64,000 nt of DNA from Tremella fuciformis (Eukaryota; Basidiomycota; Tremellomycetes; Tremellales; Tremellaceae): NCBI GenBank assembly GCA_032768795.1, contig CP136493.1, positions 2,232,001-2,296,000 of the forward strand. The letters are read 5' to 3'. The position numbers were made by a program, and so were the translations under genes. Within the stretch, counting starts at the first letter, position 1. Each line of letters begins with the position of its first letter. Shown piece after piece: positions 54,636 to 64,000 of the stretch. The notes under the pieces were generated by a model that worked only from the letters and a program-made list of their open reading frames with translations, was not told where the DNA came from and did no database searches.

Positions 54636-54669
54636 TGTGTATGCATGAGTTCTCAAGGCAGGCTCTGTC

Positions 54670-55705
54670 TTACGCCGCGCTGTAGCCACCATCGTGCGCC
54701 ATGACCTGCCCAGTCACATAGTCTGACTCGTCGCACTACAAGATCAGCTTGCGTATAAGTCTCCGTCAAGTAGCTCACCGCAAGATATAGGATCATGTAC
54801 GCAGTCTCTACCGCCTCAGCCCATCTTCGTAGAGGGGTTCTGTCGAGCATGTACTGCTTCGAGCTCTCAGGTCGGGTGGAGCAGCGGGTCATTCCCGTTA
54901 TTGTCAGACCGGGGCACACCGCATTCGCTCGGATGCCCTTCGACGCGTACTCCCAAGCGACAGTCTTTGTCATGTGGCAGCAAGCAGCCTTCGTTGCTTC
55001 GTAGGCAAACCCTCCACCCATAGCGACGATACCTGCTAGCTGTACAGTATCAGCGTTGACCTATATATAGCAGTGAGACAAGACCAACAGAAGCGATATT
55101 GACGATAGACCCTTTCCTGCTATCCTTCACGAGGGCATCGATGAACACTCTCATGCCCCACATGATCGAGGTCATATTGACCGAGATGACCTTGTTCCAC
55201 TCTTCCATCGACAGGTCCAAAAGTCTTGGCCGGCCCGGGATCCCTGTGCCTCAGTAGCGCTTTCGAGGGGCCAGAAGGATTACCCACCGGCACTTTGAAC
55301 AAGGACATCGGGTGTTGCACCAAATTTCTCGCGGGCTGTTTGCAATGCCGTCGTCCATAGCCCCTGATCCCTTGGGACCCTCAGCTATGGCACCCCTCTC
55401 TCGTGCGCTCTGACGCACTCAACACTGCCTTGAAGAAAGACAACTTCTTCTGGGAACGGCTCTTCGGGGTCTTCGGGTAGATTCAAGTCGAGAGCAATGA
55501 CCTTTGCTCCGTGAATGTGGAACTGCTGCACCGTTGCTCGACCTCTCGACCAGTCAGCTCGCCGCACATGTCCAAGCGTGGCCGAAAGCTCACATCCCAC
55601 TGGCACCACCTGTCACCTTGTTGTCAGTTTCACCATCGCCCATGGTTCGAAGCCACTTACCAAGGCTATCTTGCCCTTCATCCGTCTCAGGTCCGGAACC
55701 GACAT
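54670..55705 (-). CDS. Short-chain dehydrogenase/reductase, classical type
   Basis: MSVPDLRRMKGKIAL opens the gene at 55705; after introns VTGGASGI and GRATVQQFHIHGAKVIALDLN give a canonical NAD(P)-binding fold. The middle exons near 55290-55090 hold the N-A-G and VNMTSIMWG-like stretches. YEATKAACCHMTKTVAWEYASKGIRANAVCPGLTITGM carries the Y-x3-K active site. The end DYVTGQVMAHDGGYSAA is typical of glucose/3-oxoacyl reductase-like SDRs. At least six small introns. Substrate unknown. Stops of this gene and the preceding SDR are 34 bp apart. Confidence 0.82.
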
Positions 55706-55943
55706 GCTAGACTATCACTTCTTACGCGTCGATGAGGTGAATGTGTCGCGTTGACCATAGCAGTCGCTCATGTCAAATGCCTGCTTTCTTGTAGGCTCGC
55801 CAATGTCATTGCTCCGGAACCCAACACGGCGATAAGAGCGAAGACGCTGCCCTGAGGTTTAGGCAAAGCGGAGACCGGAGCACTAGTTCATATAGCTGGG
55901 CCGATTTTGGGCAATTCCCCCATGCCCACAATTGACACTCGCC

Positions 55944-58614
55944 ATGTCCGATCAACCAGCGAAGCTGCCACAGCAGCAAGGCGAGTCTGCTAGCAATGAT
56001 GGTGCGGAAGCAGCATCGACACCGTCTGCCGCCATCGCCGGGCCGAGCAGAGCACTGCCCTCGAGCAAGCGAGCCTCGGCAGCGTGCACGCGATGCCGGC
56101 GCTACAGGCAGAAATGCATCATGGACCGTGTCGATGGAAAACCTGTCCCGCCGTGCCAGGCGTGTGTGAAGCTTGGGCGTCGAGCGACCTCACAGTGGTG
56201 CGTCTCGGAGTCGCAGATGGGCATGCAGTTGACTTGCAGCGCTGTGGTTCCTAGAGGTCAAAGTGCGCCGGACCGAAACGTGGGTTCCATGATTGAAGAC
56301 CCGAAAGCCAATGCTCACTCTCAGTTCCGCCGCCGTCGAAAACTCAGTATTGAGGGGGACGATGATGATGGCCACGTAGGAGCTGGAGGTTCTGCAGACT
56401 ACAGTGGGAATGATGCTTCGGACCAAGGCTCGTCAACATGGAACTCGCAGGCGAGAGAGCAGTCTCCAGCGGTCAGGGGACAGGCAGATGGCAACGCATC
56501 TCCTTCTAAAGGATCTGCATCGACAGTACCACACTCACAACCGTAAGTCACAGCCCCACACCAATCACAGTCATGCTGAGACCAGCCTCCCGGCCCAGCG
56601 GCAGCCCCGAGGGACTAAGCGATCAGCGCCTTCCTCCTCGAGCCGCCCTGTGGATAGAGACCGCATGCTCTGGCCTTCTTTTCACTCCATCGACCTACTC
56701 CCAGATCGTGCCGAGATACTGGATGGCGTTCGCGGGTTTCTTTGGGACTACATGCAGCTGGGCTTCCTGCCCCGCGCCCTGTTCCTGGAGCAGCTGGAGC
56801 AGGATCTCTCATCCGCTCCGGTATTGCTCATCCTATCGATGCTGGCTCTGAATGCTCGCTTTACACCTTCTTTAGCCGCGCGCTTCGGTGGTCATAAGCA
56901 GGCGAGTGCAGAGATGCGCCGTCGTGCATTGTCACTGGTGGCGGATGAGATGACTAGGGCCAGCGTGGAAGGGATACAAGGACTGTTCCTACTCAGTGTC
57001 AGCGAGTTTGGGGAGGGCAATGGCTCGCGTTCATGGGTAAGGAAGCGAGCGATCATTGAGACTCGAAGCTGAACCATACAGCTGTTAACTGGCATTGCAA
57101 TCCGTATGGCGGCCACGCTAGGTTTGCATAAAGAGGAGACATATGCCCTCGCACCAGATGCAGGGCCGGAGGCGGCCATCCGCTCCGAGTCGATGCGGCG
57201 GTCTTTCTGGCAGGTCTACTGTGAGTCTATCGAGGCCATTCTGAAGAGGCTAAAGGGAAGGCCACGATCAGCAGATCGCTGGGCGGTCACCCAGTACGAC
57301 ATTCCACCTGTCCAGTATCGACGTCTTACTCCCATCCGACGAGGACAGCTTCATCTTCGGTCAGGTACCCACATATCGTGCTGCTCTGCCGGGAACTCGC
57401 GCAGCTGGACCGGTTCCGTACGCTATGACGCCCTCTGCCATCGTCGGCCAGCAGGCAGACCCAACCCGCCAACCCAGCCTGTTCGCAACGATGATAGTGG
57501 GTCAATGGCTATGGGCACGTACGGCCGAACGAGCATGCCGGCCGCTCGACTTGGCAGATATCAGACCGTGGGATGCCAGCGAGGACTTTGCGCGTCTCGA
57601 CTCGGAACTACGCACTTGGGAAGAGAGCCTGGCGCCGCGCTTCGTCTTCAGCGCATTCACTCTGCGGGCGATGCGGACGCAGCACCTCGACCTGGGCTTC
57701 CTATCCATCTCGCTCTTACTGCGGCTATCACATATCGTGCTCCGCCGCGCATACCTGCCGTGGATGACCGCCTCGTACACTGACGGATTCTCGGACAACT
57801 CGCCACCTGGCTACTGGCGCCGCATGGCCGTTGAGATGGTGCAGAACTGCGTGTCGCTACACGAGCTGATTGAGACGGGCCTGGCAGTGCGGCCGGTGAA
57901 GAATGGCTACCCTGCCGTGTTCATCTTCGGGGTGTACATGTGTGGCGACATTGCCTGTCATCTGGTCAGGTGGCCGCAGCTGTCGCCAACTCATGCGCCA
58001 TCTGCCCCAGCTATGCTGGAGACGGCGATGCACATCCTCGAGGCGCTAGAGGAGCCGTGGCCACTAGCCACACGATGGCGGACGACGCTGCAGCAGCTCG
58101 TGACGTCCACCCCACCTCGCTCGACATTCGATGCGGCTCTGCGCAGCGCTGTCACCCCGACGGACCCGACTCAGGTCGAAGATACCTCCTCTATTCAGAT
58201 CGGTACAGCCCAAGCACAGTCACGTAAGCCACGGCTTCCGAGTCCCGCGAAAGTGCTGATTGTGAAGCTCTGTCACTTTTCATGGGCATAGCAAGTACAC
58301 TGAGCAACACTCGCGCAGAACCTGGAGACGGCATGGTCACCCAGCCTGCAGCTGTCAACACTACGCTCGCACAGGCCGAGCCTGCCCCTGAGAACGACCA
58401 GACACCCTGGCCACTATCTTTGACCGACTATGCTGATTTTGGAGCGGATCTCAAGGCCTTTCTGCGGGGCGAGGCATTCGATTGGTCCATCACTCCAGAT
58501 GCGAGCGGGCAGGGCAGCACGGGGAACATGGGTACGGTGGACCCAACGAGCAGCTTCTTCTCGGGAACAGGGGACGGCCTGGACTTCTCCTTATCGTGGG
58601 ATCCGGCTGTGTAG
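55944..58614 (+). CDS. Zn2Cys6 transcription factor 2 (fungal-trans type)
   Basis: Starts MSDQPAKLPQQQGE. The cluster ACTRCRRYRQKCIMD...PPCQACVKLG...QWC has all six cysteines. A polar linker is followed, after the intron ending GACCAG near 56590, by the regulatory domain: LWPSFHSIDLLPDRAEILDGV, LPRALFLEQLEQDL, LLILSMLALNARFTPSLAARFGGHKQA, IRMAATLGLHKEETYAL, SLLLRLSHIVLRRAYLPWM. The end, TGDGLDFSLSWDPAV, is acidic-aromatic. It parallels factor 1 (36663-39026) in length, motif order and tail. It lies just upstream of the PuuE-like gene on the same strand, a typical place for a pathway regulator. Confidence 0.85.
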
Positions 58615-58843
58615 ACGTAGACTTTAGCATGCATCGCGAGCAGCCGGGCCACAAAGGCAGCCTTAGTCTTGGAAGAACCAATCGGAGTGGCGCGACAAGA
58701 GAATGCCCAAGATGCCCAACTTGGGCAATGTAGCTGATATCAGTCGGGCAAAGGGTGCAAGGTTGCAGGCTATTCACGAGCACTCTATTGTGAGCGGGTA
58801 TATGACAGCTAACGCTGTGCCAATGTAGCTTGTGACATCTCAT

Positions 58844-60251
58844 CATGGCCGATATCAAGACAGAGGACTGCTTGCCGTGGATAGAGCGAGACTTGGTACG
58901 TCCGTCTGCTATGTGCCTCATCTGGCGCTGATACGTCAGTACGGATATGGCAACAATCCGCCTGATCCCAAGTGGCCAAACGGCGCCAAGATCGCGGTCA
59001 ACTTCGTGATGAACCATGTAAGCTGCGAAGTACCAGCTACCGCGGGTAGCTGATGTGCAAGGAGGAAGGCGGAGAGAGCAGTGTCGAGCTGGGGGACGAA
59101 GCGGCCGAGCCGTTCTTCCATGACTTTGGGCCGGTGAGTCGAAGCCCTGGTATCAAAGCTTCTGGCTGACCGAGCAGCCCGGGATGATAGTTCCAGTGCC
59201 AGGCGAGCGCGATCCTTCCACCGAAGTGAGTCGATGCTGGACACTTAAGAGATGGCGGCTGATACCAGTCTCAATTCGACTACGGGACACGAGTGGGCGT
59301 GTGGCGCCTGTTGAGACTGTTCGAATCCAACAGCATCCCCATCACCTTCTATGCGGTCGCCAAATCCTTCGAGCGGTCCCCACATATCGCAAAGTACGTC
59401 GAGGAGCATGGCCACGAGACATGCTGTCATTGTTACCGAGTGCGCCGATCGCTTTGACATTATGCTACATTGCTGAGCGATAGTGGCGCTCATATGTCGA
59501 CTGCGACCCGGAGATGGAGGCTGAACACGTCCGACTGGCCATTGAGAGCTTTCGCAAGTCATCACCGACCGGAAAGGTGCCTGCTGGCTGGTACTATGGG
59601 CGACCGAATGCTCGTTCGGCGCATATCGTAGCCAAGGTGTACGAGGAGGAACAGCAAGAGCTGCTATACTGGGCTGACTCGTACGCCGTGTGTCACCCCT
59701 CGGCCCCATGCACAGAACATGCTGAGCGCAGGACGATCTGCCGTACTGGAAGCCGATGCCGGGCAATCCCGAGAAGGGACTGTTGATCATGCCTTATTCT
59801 TTCGACAATAACGATACGAAGATGTGGTTTGGGCAGATGGCGTCCAACGAGGCGTTTGAAAGACACATTATCGACTCGTTCGAGTATGTGTGACGCTCCC
59901 TGAGGCCAAGGCGGGTGGAATGAGGAGCTGACTTGTAGCGTGCTTCGCGAAGAGGGACGGGCAGGTCGACCCGCATACATGACTGTCGCCTTTCACTCGC
60001 GGTGGATGGGCCGCTCAGGGCGTATCTCAGCGCTGCGACGTATCGTCGAGCACATGAGGCAGTACGACGACGTGTGGTTTGCGACGCGCGAACAGATCGC
60101 GCGGCACTTTGCCAAAGAAGTGCCGTACGACCCCGAGGCGTTTGTAGAGGGAACTGGAAGGGTCAAGACGCCATGGGACGAGCCGGTCTCCAATGGCAAG
60201 AAGGTCAATGGCGTGCCCAACGGGGTGCACAAGGTGAACGGTTCGGCTTAG
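58844..60251 (+). CDS. PuuE-like allantoinase/polysaccharide deacetylase family protein
   Basis: A gene with about seven short introns. MADIKTEDCLPWIERDL is followed by YGNNPPDPKWPNGAKIAVNFVMN, EEGGESSVELGDEAAEPFFHDF, SQFDYGTRVGVWRLLRLF, IPITFYAVAKSFERSP, GHETCCHCYRWRSYVD, AGWYYGRPNARSA, DDLPYWKPMP, LLIMPYSFDNNDTKMW and VAFHSRWMGRSGR. These are the signatures of the cofactor-independent allantoinase PuuE group of the NodB-like fold. The usual CCHGYRW reads CCHCYRW here. It would open allantoin to allantoate in purine breakdown, fitting the NCS1 permease and ureide-type transporter nearby. A chitooligosaccharide deacetylase role is the alternative. Confidence 0.85.
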
Positions 60252-60312
60252 ACACTTCATGTATGCCGACGTGGTAGCATGCATCTTGGAACGTTCTACA
60301 CTGCCTCATCGT

Positions 60313-61625
60313 CTCAGAACGTATAGAACTTCTCCCCGATGCCTTTCTCTGAGAGCTCCCATAGCTTTTGCTCGTTCTCCTGTCTTATCAGCGGGGTCGT
60401 CATCTAGGGGTAGAAGACCTGCCTCGCCCTTGGCCCACTCGGCGATCTGTCCTGGACTGGGTTGACAGTCAAAGTACACATACCCACCGGGATGAGCTAC
60501 ATGTCAGCATCCCCGTGTCAAATGTGACCCATGACGCACTCTTCGGCAGCTCTGGGTCGAAGGCAGCGACCATATACCTGTGTGTCAGGTGTTCCACCTC
60601 AAACAGGATGACATTGCGACGTACGGAGCGATTCCCTGCTGTGGAGTCCTGATAGCATCGTTGAGAGTCTTGCCATCTTCCTTGTAGAAGCCTGCAGTGA
60701 ACGACCGAACACAGCGCAAGGGATCACTTACCCATCGAGACTTTCGCCTCGTGAGACATGTACCGAGCGAGCCCAGTATCCGTCCCTTCTCATCAGCCAC
60801 TACCACTCGCCAAGATATCAGAGAGATCGCTCACATCCGGGGGTCGCGCTGAACACCTGTACTCGCCCTCCAGCGCGCTTGTCCAACGCCGAAGCAAACA
60901 GGATGTTCAAGACCTTGCTCTCGGCATAATGCTTGAACGCATCGTACTCGTGATCCTTCTTCTCATAATTCGGGTCGTCCCACGGGAACCCTTTGGCAAA
61001 ACCGTGCGCCTCAGAAGCAACGATGACGATGCGCGGAGTCCTGCCGTCGGCGAGAAGCTTGGGGAGGAGGAGACTGGTAAGGAGGAAGGGCCCATAGTGG
61101 TTGGCAGCAAGTACTGGGGTGAAGCCGTCTTCGGTGCGTTCGAAGGGGCATCCAGCGACTCCAGCGTTATGTATGACGATCTGTATGTCAGCAATGTGGG
61201 TGAATAGAAGTGAGAACGCCTCACGTCGATCGTCTCGGGGATGGCGTTAATCTCTGCGGCTGCCCGACGGACGTCTTTGAGCACCGCCAGGTCGAGCAGG
61301 ACGCCGCGCAGGGGAGCCTGTGGGACTTCTTTACGAATGGCCGCGAATGCGTCGTCCAGCCTGAGATCAGTTGCTCTGATTAGCTGTTTGAGGGAGATCA
61401 ACGCACTTGGCCTGACTCCTAGCAGTGAGAATGATGAGCTTTGGCGAGTGGGCAGCGATGGTCAATGCAGACTCGACACCGAGGCCGCCGACCGTCCCGC
61501 CAGTAATGAGCGCTGTCCATCAGCCTCTTACGCGGCAGCACACTTGGCTACTCACCGGTCTTGCCCTTGATCTGGGCGGCGAAGTGTTGCGCGACCTCGC
61601 GGCCGGTAGACTCGAGACCAAACAT
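60313..61625 (-). CDS. Short-chain dehydrogenase, retinol-dehydrogenase-like
   Basis: Starts MFGLESTGREVAQHFAAQIKGKT at 61625. After an intron TGGTVGGLGVESALTIAAHS supplies the cofactor loop. Next come LIILTARSQAK, LLDLAVLKDVRRAAAEI, DIVIHNAGVAGCPF (NAG), LAANHYGPFLLTSLLLPKLL, RIVIVASEAHG and YAESKVLNILFASAL (Y-x3-K). The C-terminal exon reads HPGGYVYFDCQPSPGQIAEWAKG. Just after it the frame that gives the family's usual QKLWELSEK ending is offset from the preceding frame and I cannot place a clean intron, so the last 30 residues and the stop (60313 or 60306) are uncertain. Convergent with the PuuE-like gene. Confidence 0.8.
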
Positions 61626-62155
61626 GTCACCGCGGGGAGCTGGTGACTAACGGGTGGTCACGCCTCGAGGCGGCATCCTTTGGTCATTATAACACCAACG
61701 CCATCACAACTGCAGCTCGGCGTCGTCCCGAGGTCGGTAGCCGCATAGGAGCCTGGCCGAGGGCGCCTTGGAGCGTCATCGCGATCATCGTAAGCCCAGC
61801 GATCCTCGCCGTCGGCCTCGTACCTCGTCGATCATAATTAGCCGTCGCCGCTCCGTCGTTGCATGCCTCTTGTGCCGCTCCTTCGCTTTGGATTCTTTCG
61901 CAGATGCTGCTTTGCCATTGCGAAGCAGCTTGTTCACCATCTGTCCTTGATGGTATGAGAGTTCTGAGTCATGATGTGACTATTTACTCAGCCAAACGCA
62001 TTCTGTCGCGTCAGCCGCTCGAACGGGAATCCGGCGAGAACCCGATTCAAATATAGGGGTTTGTAGCAGTCAAGCTCATCGAGGTCGTGTTGGCAAAGGA
62101 CTAATACATCGCTCTATACATACTAGATACAGGCGAAAGAGATATCAGGTCAAGG
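61626..62155. other. Intergenic spacer
   Basis: No gene with recognisable features. The region contains the 5' side of the dehydrogenase and the 3' side of the hydrolase. Confidence 0.5.
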
Positions 62156-62962
62156 TCAAGCGGAGACTCTCTGAACGAACGAGGTGACGACGGGGAGAAC
62201 GACCTGAGGCTTCTCAAACTGAGGGGCGTGACCCGCTCCCTCTACCATGAGCAGCTGGGCGTCCTTGAAGTTGGAGACGATCCAATCGGCCTCAGCAGCC
62301 GAGTTGGGCCAGTCGGGGTCCGAGTCGCCCATGACGACCAAGACGGGGCACTGGACCTTGGAGATCCAGGGGCCGACCGTCGAGTGATCCGTCTGGCGCA
62401 GGGTGTCCTGGAAGGCGGTCCAGTATCCCTGTCGCCGCATCTGAGCCATGACGAGGTCGACGCGAGCCGGTGCGTCGGCACCGAGGCCAGGCCAGAGCTT
62501 GCTGAGCTGCATCTTCCAGATGGCCGGACCCCACGGGCGCCACAGGGCGAGGTTGACGAGCGAGCGCACGACGGTGCCCATGCCGTTGCGGAGGAAAGCG
62601 CCGATCAGGATGATGCCTGCGACTTGTTGTGGTCGGCGCCCGGCGACGATGGTCGCTGCGCCTCCGGAGAGGGATGCGCCGGCGATCACGACCTTTTGGC
62701 CGTTCGAGTAGGTGTCGATGAGCCGCTCGATGTCGTCGGCGGTGGCCTCGTCGCCGTAGCGGTTGAAGCGGGCAGAGCTGTCGCCGTGACCGCGCAAGTC
62801 AAAGCGGACCACGCGGTATCCTGCCGAGACGAGCTGGGCTGAGAAGGGTCCGTAGGCGGTGCGGTTGTCGCTCATAGCTGGCGAGCAGATGATGAGGGGG
62901 CCTTGGCCTTCGACCTCGACGGCGAGCTTGCCTCCGTCGATCTCTATGAAGGTGGTGGACAT
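62156..62962 (-). CDS. Alpha/beta hydrolase (268 aa)
   Basis: Start chosen at 62962 (MSTTFIEIDGGKLAVEV), which fits the family; an in-frame ATG at 63049 would add 29 residues of low quality. The fold markers are GQGPLIICSPAMSDNR (oxyanion side), VVRFDLRGHGDSS, nucleophile Ser in IAGASLSGGAA, Asp in VVMGDSDPDWP and His in VEGAGHAPQFEKP. The triad is complete. Related proteins are epoxide hydrolases, haloperoxidase-like esterases and C-C hydrolases. It is intronless apart from possible 5' leader splicing. Divergent from Zn2Cys6 factor 3. Confidence 0.9.
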   Translation of the reverse strand: MSTTFIEIDGGKLAVEVEGQGPLIICSPAMSDNRTAYGPFSAQLVSAGYRVVRFDLRGHGDSSARFNRYGDEATADDIERLIDTYSNGQKVVIAGASLSGGAATIVAGRRPQQVAGIILIGAFLRNGMGTVVRSLVNLALWRPWGPAIWKMQLSKLWPGLGADAPARVDLVMAQMRRQGYWTAFQDTLRQTDHSTVGPWISKVQCPVLVVMGDSDPDWPNSAAEADWIVSNFKDAQLLMVEGAGHAPQFEKPQVVLPVVTSFVQRVSA

Positions 62963-63482
62963 GATTATGATGGTCTGGCTGTGAGCATCCATCGAAGAAG
63001 ATGAGTGGTGGCAGACACTTACCTGATGGGCGAGGATCGCGATGGGCAAAGTGAGGCTGAGTGGTCGAGTGAAGTTGATGTAAAGCTGTGTGGATCGAGT
63101 AAGTGTTGTGGTGAGTGGATGTTGTGGTTGAGTGGGGAGTACCTCTCGGCGCTCATCTTGACGCGTTTTATAGACATACGAGGGGGTATAGCGTCACTGT
63201 GTATAGAAGAGTGCGATTCCGAGTCCGCTGTCCGAGCCCGGCCAAAGCGGGCACGTGGCCCCATGTGGACGCTTGTTATGGGGCCACGTGCCCATCTTGG
63301 GACCGCCCTCGGAGCCCGAGAACGATTCCGAGAACCACGAGTTCATGTGCAGCCTGTTCTTTCACACCGAGGACACTTGTTACGCTTCGATAGCATTCGC
63401 ACGGAGTGGTGCCGGCGCTCAAAGGACCTCTCGGAGCTAAGGCGGTACCTCTCCATCAGCAGTGATCCCATCAATCAACGCT
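62963..63482. promoter_or_regulatory. Divergent promoter with a perfect 16-bp inverted repeat
   Basis: GGGCACGTGGCCCCAT (63249-63264) and its exact reverse complement (63278-63293) are separated by 13 nt. Each arm holds a CACGTG E-box. The region separates the hydrolase and regulator 3. Confidence 0.75.
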
Positions 63483-64000
63483 ATGACTTCTCCGGAGGAG
63501 CTCAGTCCGTCAGCATCAGCAGCTCGGACAATACCCTCCCGACGCACTGCCTGCCTCCCTTGCCGGTGGGCCGAATGCGCTGCGAGAGTGATGGGCTGCT
63601 CACGTCGACAGTCAGCGCAAGCTGAAATGCGATGGGACGAAGCCCGTGTGTAGCAACTGCCTCAAGCCCAAGCTGCGAGGTCTATCTCTCTCAGAGAAAC
63701 GCAACCCGCCAAAGGTCAATTGCGTCTGGGATGGAACAGCGGCTGCGTCAGTGTCCGGGTCGGGATCGAATGATGGAGCGTCGCCAGCTGGAGAAGAGGG
63801 GGAGACGTCGAGTAGGAAAAGGCCTCGGCCGGATGACCTGGAGGAGAGAGTTGGTGGGTTGATGACAACCAGTAGCGTTGACAGGGCGCTGAATGGCAGC
63901 TTACCTCGAAGGATTGCTTGCATCTCGTCTTCCTGCTATTCAGACATCACAGGCGCCTGCATCGGAGACCAATGGCGCTTCGCAGAGTTTCGACGATTGG
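63483..64000 (+). CDS. Zn2Cys6 transcription factor 3, N-terminal part (runs off the window)
   Basis: Exon 1 (63483-63565) ends in RRTACLPC plus two bases. A 46-nt intron (63566-63611) follows, and exon 2 continues RQRKLKCDGTKPVCSNCLKPK, with a later NCVW cysteine. That gives the complete zinc cluster, C-x2-C-x6-C-x5-C-x2-C plus the distal Cys. A Ser/Gly-rich linker and basic RKRPRPDDLEERVGG follow. The gene continues beyond 64000, so its regulatory domain is unseen. Confidence 0.85.

Overview
The window reads as nuclear DNA of a basidiomycete yeast. Genes carry many very short introns (34-60 nt, GTGAGT/GTAAGT donors), spacers are compact, fungal Zn2Cys6 regulators are present, and the repeats are LTR retroelements and a Crypton. 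The intron style and gene types suit Tremellomycetes, perhaps a Trichosporonales-like species; that placement is inference.

Layout. Positions 1-4.8 kb hold two housekeeping-type genes on the minus strand: an ADCK1/Mcp2-type mitochondrial atypical kinase and a golgin-like coiled-coil protein. Positions 5.0-14.0 kb are a mobile-element graveyard without credible host genes. It contains solo LTRs of two families with clean 5-bp target duplications, nested three deep (LTR-1 in LTR-2 in an older family-3 element), a 562-bp TRIM, and a 1.65-kb terminal-inverted-repeat element. Positions 14.4-17.2 kb hold a RidA-type imine deaminase and, tail to tail, a fused esterase/SMP-30 protein.

Positions 17.8-36.6 kb are the most remarkable part. 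An NCS1 nucleobase/allantoin-type permease gene is split by a 16.8-kb insertion bounded by an 11-bp direct repeat (18054-18064 and 34821-34831). Removing the insert and one repeat copy leaves an intact 575-codon, six-exon permease. The insert has a Crypton-type tyrosine recombinase with a GCR1_C-like tail at its right edge, transcribed inward. It also has a Cys-rich gene, a giant gene that joins a MULE transposase core, SWIM finger, USP deubiquitinase, five GATA-type fingers and a Ulp1 protease, and a convergent coiled-coil gene. Arrays of 10-bp-phased short repeats lie at both ends of the recombinase gene. The design resembles Starship elements of ascomycetes but uses a Crypton-like recombinase.

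Positions 36.6-64 kb are a run of metabolic genes: three Zn2Cys6 regulators, a SET-domain methyltransferase, DHA2 and Dal5/Fen2-like transporters, a 2OG-Fe(II) oxygenase divergent from an amidase, three short-chain dehydrogenases, a PuuE-like allantoinase/deacetylase and an alpha/beta hydrolase. With the NCS1 permease and RidA this looks like a neighbourhood for taking up and breaking down nitrogen compounds such as ureides and amides. At 41-45 kb a block was duplicated; one copy carries a fresh solo LTR and only the tail of a transporter gene.
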